A stretch of DNA of 64,000 nucleotides from Globodera rostochiensis. Lineage: Eukaryota > Nematoda > Chromadorea > Rhabditida > Heteroderidae. The notes under the pieces are model-generated. The model was given only the letters and a program-made list of their open reading frames with translations. It made no database searches and was not told the origin of the DNA. The position numbers and the translations under genes were made by a program. Shown in pieces: positions 60,034 to 64,000 of this stretch (position 1 is its first letter; each line of letters opens with the position of its first letter). Location of the stretch: NCBI GenBank assembly GCA_018350325.1, contig JAEVLN010000001.1:62001-126000 (forward strand). The letters are read 5' to 3'.

Positions 60034-61133
60034 TTAATTACTTATAATGATTACAGAATTTAACTTCGCTGTTTTCTCCGCTTGTGTTGCGCTGCCTCCT
60101 TCAATAAATGCCACAATGCTTTGGTCGTCCTCGTCAGCAATGCCGATGCCCATCTCGGAAAGCTGAGAAGAAGGCTTCGCCGACCGACTTGAACCCTTCC
60201 CGGTCACCTGCGATAAGTTCTTTGTAGCAACTTTATGTGGATTCTGCTGCTGCAGCTGATCTGTCCCGTAAAGTGGCCTGTCCCAATAAGCCTCGTCCTC
60301 ACTCCAGCCCCGCATTTGCTTCCCCTCCAGGGGGAAAGTTCTTTCGTCTTCGTTGTCCGCCGCGCGACTTTCCGACTGCCCAATTAGTTCCTGGATCGAA
60401 TCAGTCAGGTAAATCTTTTCGCTGGCCATTTCCGAAACTTGCCCCGAATGCGTCCCCGTCCCTGCCAAATTCGGAGGGATCTCTTCCGCCGTCTGCTGGC
60501 ATCCACCCGTGTGCCATGTATCTAAAGGGAATGGCCCCCTACAGCATACATCAGGGGGATCAAAAATTACAGTTGGTCGATGGAGTTAAATCGTTTTTTC
60601 TTTCTATGGTTTCTGTTGGTATTCGCCATTTCAATGGTTTCCTCCAAATTGTCCGTCTCGGCATTCCTCATTGGCCCTTTAGGAGAATCCACCACTGTGT
60701 CGCCGCTTCTATATATGAATACGGCGTTTATAATTGTCTTTTTATTGAAGGTTTACAATTACCCGCGGCCGATACTCACTTTAAAAATGCAATTTTTGCG
60801 TTCATTATAAGTTGTTGTTCGTTTATCGAATGTTCTCCATCAATCAAACGTTTTTTTCTGCTGCAGTCTCTGTCAAATAATCCCCTAAGGGGTGCTTTGA
60901 CCTCGAGACATATTCGAGCTCCCACTTCCTTACTTCAACCTGTCCCATGCTTGCTCGTACCATGGCTTTTTCTCCACCCGAATGCCATTGTCGTTCAAAA
61001 CATCTCCCTTCTTCTTCTCATCCTTTTCCTCGACCTCAATTGTGCCGGATTTGTCCCGCAAGACATTCACGGCATTCTTTTCGGAAACAACAAAAATTGT
61101 GAAACCGAGAAGAACAAAAAACCGGGGAAGCAT
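60034..61133 (-). CDS. uncharacterised secreted protein, several exons
   Basis: The start at 61133 gives MLPRFFVLLGFTIFVVSEKN, a signal peptide, then an acidic/basic region (IEVEEKDEKKKGDVLNDNGI) to a GTAAGG donor after WDRLK. A second exon, KGLFDRDCSRKKRLIDGEHS ... MNAKIAFLK, ends in GTGAGT. Later segments, INAVFIYRSGDTVVDSPKGP and then HSGQVSEMASEKIYLTDSIQ ... QSIVAFIEGGSATQAEKTAK, are open and of coding character. The seams of the last two introns do not close in phase as I read them, so the exon set is incomplete. The product is hydrophilic with no further membrane segment. I do not recognise the family. Confidence 0.45.
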
Positions 61134-61318
61134 TTTTAATCAAACGGAGGTGAAGAGGGAAATGATGGATAATGGAAACTGAGGATTAGTAAAAAGGCAA
61201 TGAATGACACAATTTGTCGGTGGTTAGATTTCAGTGATATTTCATTCTTTTCAATGTGAATCACTATCCAAAAATCATTTAATGTTGGCAAAGCTAACGG
61301 AAAAGGATGACAAATACT

Positions 61319-61828
61319 TCAAATAAAATAAATAATTGTGAGATGTTCGGGGATGGTCTGTTCAATCAGTGACAACAACGACCAGGTTGAACTCATACAG
61401 CTCATGGGTAAGCACTGAACTCCGCTGGAAACATTGCTATTAGACGTGTTATTGTTTCCCTTTTTGAATTGTTCTTTCCCAAAAGTGGTGTTGTACTCCT
61501 CAACCTTCTCGAGCTGTTCGTTATTGTTGTTGTACTTTTTGGCCTTCTCGAGCTGTTCAGTTGTGGTGTTTTTCTCCTTGGCCTTCTCGAGCTGTTCAGT
61601 TGTGTTGTTTTTCTCCTTGGCCTTCTCGAGCTGTTCGTTATTGTTGTTGTACTCCTTGGCCTTCTCAAGTTGTTCAGTTGTGTTGTTGTTCTCCTTGGCC
61701 ATTTCGAGCTGTTCCGTATTGTCGTTGTACTCCTTGGGTTTGTTCTTCTGTCCCGCGGCATTCTGATGCCGGAAGCCCTTCAACAGAGGAATCAAGATCG
61801 AAAAAATTTGCATTGCTTTCTCTTCCAA
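61319..61828 (-). CDS. protein with 13-residue EQLEKAKEYNNNT repeats, unidentified
   Basis: The frame starts at 61828 (MEEKAMQIFSILIPLLKGFR) and has seven or so copies of a 13-residue repeat: TEQLEKAKE followed by N/T-rich residues (NNNT, YNNN, KNTT). The repeat ends KEQFKKGNNNTSNSNVSSGV and the frame stops at 61319. The repeat is hydrophilic with N-glycosylation-like NNT/NTT sites and helical EQLEKAKE cores. Period 39 bp keeps the frame. The start and any upstream exon are uncertain; a frame from 61898 (MQLLRKKQFIKLWHERN) overlaps in another phase. No known domain. Confidence 0.5.
   Translation of the reverse strand: MEEKAMQIFSILIPLLKGFRHQNAAGQKNKPKEYNDNTEQLEMAKENNNTTEQLEKAKEYNNNNEQLEKAKEKNNTTEQLEKAKEKNTTTEQLEKAKKYNNNNEQLEKVEEYNTTFGKEQFKKGNNNTSNSNVSSGVQCLPMSCMSSTWSLLSLIEQTIPEHLTIIYFI
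61480..61745. repeat. 39-bp coding repeat
   Basis: Units share CTTGGCCTTCTCGAGCTGTT on the plus strand, spaced 39 bp, with divergence in the remaining third. They encode the 13-residue repeats on the minus strand. Confidence 0.85.
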
Positions 61829-61898
61829 CTTCTCGGTACGGCTCAGAGTTTCTTTCGTGCCACAATTTGATGAACTGTTTTTTCCTCAACAATTGCAT

Positions 61899-62101
61899 TT
61901 TTCTGGCAAATGAATGCCTAAATTAGGTAATGAATGTCAAGGAGATTGTACAAGCCAGTTAACCACCAACCAACTTCTCGTGGCAATTCCTCTCTCTGGT
62001 TAGCCCGTTTGTTCCATTGGAAACATTACCCTTTTGGCTGTGAAGCTCAATTCTGACGCATGGAAAATTGATGCCTGAAGGGCGGTGAGCTAAAGACGAA
62101 T
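61899..62101. other. short spacer, no gene recognised
   Basis: Nothing is recognised apart from the end of the minus-strand frame that crosses the 24-bp repeat. Confidence 0.4.
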
Positions 62102-62741
62102 CAGAATGGACGAGGGAGGACGAATCAGAATGGACGAGGGAGGACGAATCAGAATGGACGAGGGAGGACGAATCAGAATGGACGAGGGAGGACGAATCAG
62201 AATGGACGAGGGAGGACGAATCAGAATGGACGAGGGAGGACGAATCAGAATGGACGAGGGAGGACGAATCAGAATGGACGAGGGAGGACGAATCAGAATG
62301 GACGAGGGAGGACGAATCAGAATGGACGAGGGAGGACGAATCAGAATGGACGAGGGAGGACGAATCAGAATGGACGAGGGAGGACGAATCAGAATGGACG
62401 AGGGAGGACGAATCAGAATGGACGAGGGAGGACGAATCAGAATGGACGAGGGAGGACGAATCAGAATGGACGAGGGAGGACGAATCAGAATGGACGAGGG
62501 AGGACGAATCAGAATGGACGAGGGAGGACGAATCAGAATGGACGAGGGAGGACGAATCAGAAACTTTTGGGAGGGGGGGGGGGGTATGAAAGTCGAACTT
62601 TTGGGATGGGGGGGGGGTATGAAGGTCGAACTTTTGGGAGGGGGGGGGGTATGAAGGTCGAACTTTTGGGAGGGGGGGTATGAAAGTCAAACTTTGGGGA
62701 GAGGGGGGGTGTCTAAATTTGAACGACCCCCCCCCCACCAT
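61959..62741 (-). CDS. doubtful ORF across a 24-bp repeat (SDSSSLVH)n
   Basis: A 260-codon minus-strand frame starts at 62741 within G/C tracts, runs through PPLPKV-type repeats, about 19 copies of SDSSSLVH, and a non-repetitive tail (RPSGINFPCVRIELHSQKGN). Since 24 is a multiple of three, openness is not evidence of coding. The tail has a normal composition, so a Ser-rich repeat protein remains possible. No signal peptide or splice structure was found. Confidence 0.2.
   Translation of the reverse strand: MVGGGSFKFRHPPSPQSLTFIPPLPKVRPSYPPPSQKFDLHTPPPSQKFDFHTPPPLPKVSDSSSLVHSDSSSLVHSDSSSLVHSDSSSLVHSDSSSLVHSDSSSLVHSDSSSLVHSDSSSLVHSDSSSLVHSDSSSLVHSDSSSLVHSDSSSLVHSDSSSLVHSDSSSLVHSDSSSLVHSDSSSLVHSDSSSLVHSDSSSLVHSDSSSLVHSDSSLAHRPSGINFPCVRIELHSQKGNVSNGTNGLTRERNCHEKLVGG
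62102..62563. repeat. 24-bp minisatellite, about 19 near-identical copies
   Basis: The unit is GACGAATCAGAATGGACGAG plus GGAG. The copies are virtually identical, which suggests recent expansion or strong homogenisation. It is open on both strands. Confidence 0.97.
62563..62720. repeat. G-tract minisatellite, about 32-35 bp units
   Basis: Four to five copies of GTATGAAGGTCGAACTTTTG followed by GGA and a G tract of variable length. It adjoins the 24-bp repeat directly. Confidence 0.85.
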
Positions 62742-63246
62742 TTTTAGGTCGTTTCAAATTTGTTCACTTTTCACTTAATAAATAAATCATTTGCCATTCC
62801 TCGTTTTGGCTGGCCTAACTCGCGAATGCCAATCTCCAATCGCATTTTCGACAAATTTCCATATTCGCCGACCAATTTAATCCAATCTCATTAACATTTT
62901 CATAACATTGCATATTTGCCCAATCGTTTAACAACAAGCCAGGGAATTAGAATTCGCTACAAATAGTTCAATTAATTTTCCTGATGATTTACAAAAAAAT
63001 TGCGCCATTGTTTGAAAGATTGCAATCGAATTCAACAAAGTAATCGCTAATTGTAAATATTTTTGCGTTTTTGTCGAGCTGGGAACGAATGAAGGTGGCT
63101 AAGACTTTGTAAGTATTTTAAGCTGGGAAGACGAAGTCTTCTCCGGACGGAACAATAAGTGCTATTGGAATAGCAAAAATGGTGGGTAATTCCTCATTAA
63201 AGTGAAAGGCTTTGAGTAGCTGCCATTCTAGCGTTTGCAATTTAAA
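62721..63246. other. AT-rich spacer, no gene recognised
   Basis: I see no coding signal here. It separates the G-tract repeat from the end of the acidic-repeat frame. Confidence 0.5.
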
Positions 63247-64000
63247 CTATTTAACGCCCTCTTCCATCTTCCATTCCTCCTCTTCCATCTTCCCCTCCTC
63301 CTCTTCCATCTTCCCCTCCTCTTCTTCCATCTTCCCCTCCTCCTCTTCCATCTTCCCTTCCTCCTCTTCCATCTTCCCCTCCTCTTCTTCCATCTTCCCC
63401 TCCTCCTCTTCCATCTTCCCCTCCTCCTCTTCCATCTTCCCCTCCTCTTCTTCCATCTTCCCCTCCTCCTCTTCCATCTTCCCTTCCTCCTCTTCCTCTT
63501 CCATCTTCCCCTCCTCCTCTTCTTCTTCCGTCTTCCCCTCCTCCTCTTCCATCTTCCCCTCCTCCTCTTCCATCTTCCCCTCCTCCTCTTCTTCTTCCGT
63601 CTTCCCCTCCTCCTCTTCTTCTTCCGTCTTCCCCTCCTCCTCTTCCATCTTCCCCTCCTCTTCTTCCATCTTCCCCTCCTCCTCTTCCATCTTCCCCTCC
63701 TCCTCTTCCATCTTCCCTTCCTCCTCTTCCTCTTCCATCTTCCCCTCCTCTTCCATCTTCCCCTCCTCCTCTTCTTCTTCCGTCTTCCCCTCCTCCTCTT
63801 CCATCTTCCCCTCCTCTTCTTCCATCTTCCCCTCCTCCTCTTCCATCTTCCCCTCCTCCTCTTCCATCTTCCCGTCCTCCTCTTCCTCTTCCATCTTCCC
63901 CTCCTCTTCCATCTTCCCCTCCTCCTCTTCTTCTTCCGTCTTCCCCTCCTCCTCTTCCATCTTCCCCTCCTCTTCTTCCATCTTCCCCTCCTCCTCTTCC
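63247..64000 (-). CDS. acidic heptad-like repeat protein, partial (continues beyond window)
   Basis: The minus-strand frame is open from the window edge to a stop at 63247. It is built of GKMEEEE-type repeats of 7 residues (21 bp), with longer variants GKTEEEEEE and EEEEGKMEEE, and ends EEEEWKMEEGVK. The plus strand is CTTCC/CTCCT, a pure polypyrimidine tract. A real Glu/Lys-rich protein is possible, but openness is expected because the repeat period is a multiple of three. The N terminus lies outside the window, so coding is unproven. Confidence 0.35.
   Translation of the reverse strand, partial: EEEEGKMEEEEGKMEEEEGKTEEEEEEGKMEEEGKMEEEEEDGKMEEEEGKMEEEEGKMEEEEGKMEEEEGKTEEEEEEGKMEEEGKMEEEEEEGKMEEEEGKMEEEEGKMEEEEGKMEEEEGKTEEEEEEGKTEEEEEEGKMEEEEGKMEEEEGKTEEEEEEGKMEEEEEEGKMEEEEGKMEEEEGKMEEEEGKMEEEEGKMEEEEGKMEEEEGKMEEEEGKMEEEEGKMEEEEGKMEEEEWKMEEGVK
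63255..64000. repeat. 21-bp CT-rich repeat reaching the window end
   Basis: Units are CATCTTCCCCTCCTCCTCTTC with CTTCTTC or CCGTCTT variants. Higher-order blocks of several units recur (for example around 63480-63560, 63720-63790 and 63880-63950). Confidence 0.93.

Overview
This window is eukaryotic and almost certainly from a nematode. Its genes are split by many short GT-AG introns, often 40-70 nt. Recognisable products include a three-module ET (nematode cysteine-rich) secreted protein, a patched-related (PTR) membrane protein, a ClC chloride channel, a PAPS transporter of the SLC35B3 type, NEMP, Rab GDI and COQ3. coq-3 and gdi-1 are adjacent on one strand, as I recall for the C. elegans operon. 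The abundance of minisatellites and signal-peptide proteins would fit a plant-parasitic tylenchid, but the species is a guess.

Layout. 1-9.9 kb: a gene tail, one uncharacterised minus-strand gene, a tRNA-like element, a large foldback element, MITEs and tandem repeats. 9.98-13.43 kb: coq-3 and gdi-1 on the plus strand. 13.4-17.9 kb: palindromic MITEs without genes. 17.9-20.4 kb: a type II membrane protein with a fibrinogen-related domain (minus). 22-23.6 kb: a NEMP gene (plus). 25.1-30.1 kb: a ClC channel (minus). 31.4-35.3 kb: a PTR protein (minus). 36.2-41.1 kb: a 25-bp satellite. 41.7-42.75 kb: a small secreted Cys-rich protein (plus, 8 exons). 42.8-45.7 kb: two single-pass membrane proteins (minus). 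46.1-52.8 kb: an ET-module gene with two minisatellites inside introns (minus). 53.3-55.8 kb: PAPST2 (minus). 57-64 kb: uncharacterised genes and several coding or non-coding tandem repeats.

The most unusual feature is the relation of minisatellites to splice junctions. In three introns (two in the ET-module gene, one in the PTR gene) the repeat unit contains the gene's own splice-site sequence. Each array therefore offers many copies of a 3' or 5' splice site. When the arrays are treated as introns the exon phases close exactly, which supports the models. The large repeat ORFs (up to 1200 codons) are therefore read here as artefacts of stop-poor repeats. The window also holds two families of short elements with 8-bp target-site duplications (hAT-like), each present in several copies.

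All exon models were joined by eye from splice consensus, reading phase and family resemblance. No transcript evidence or database search was available.
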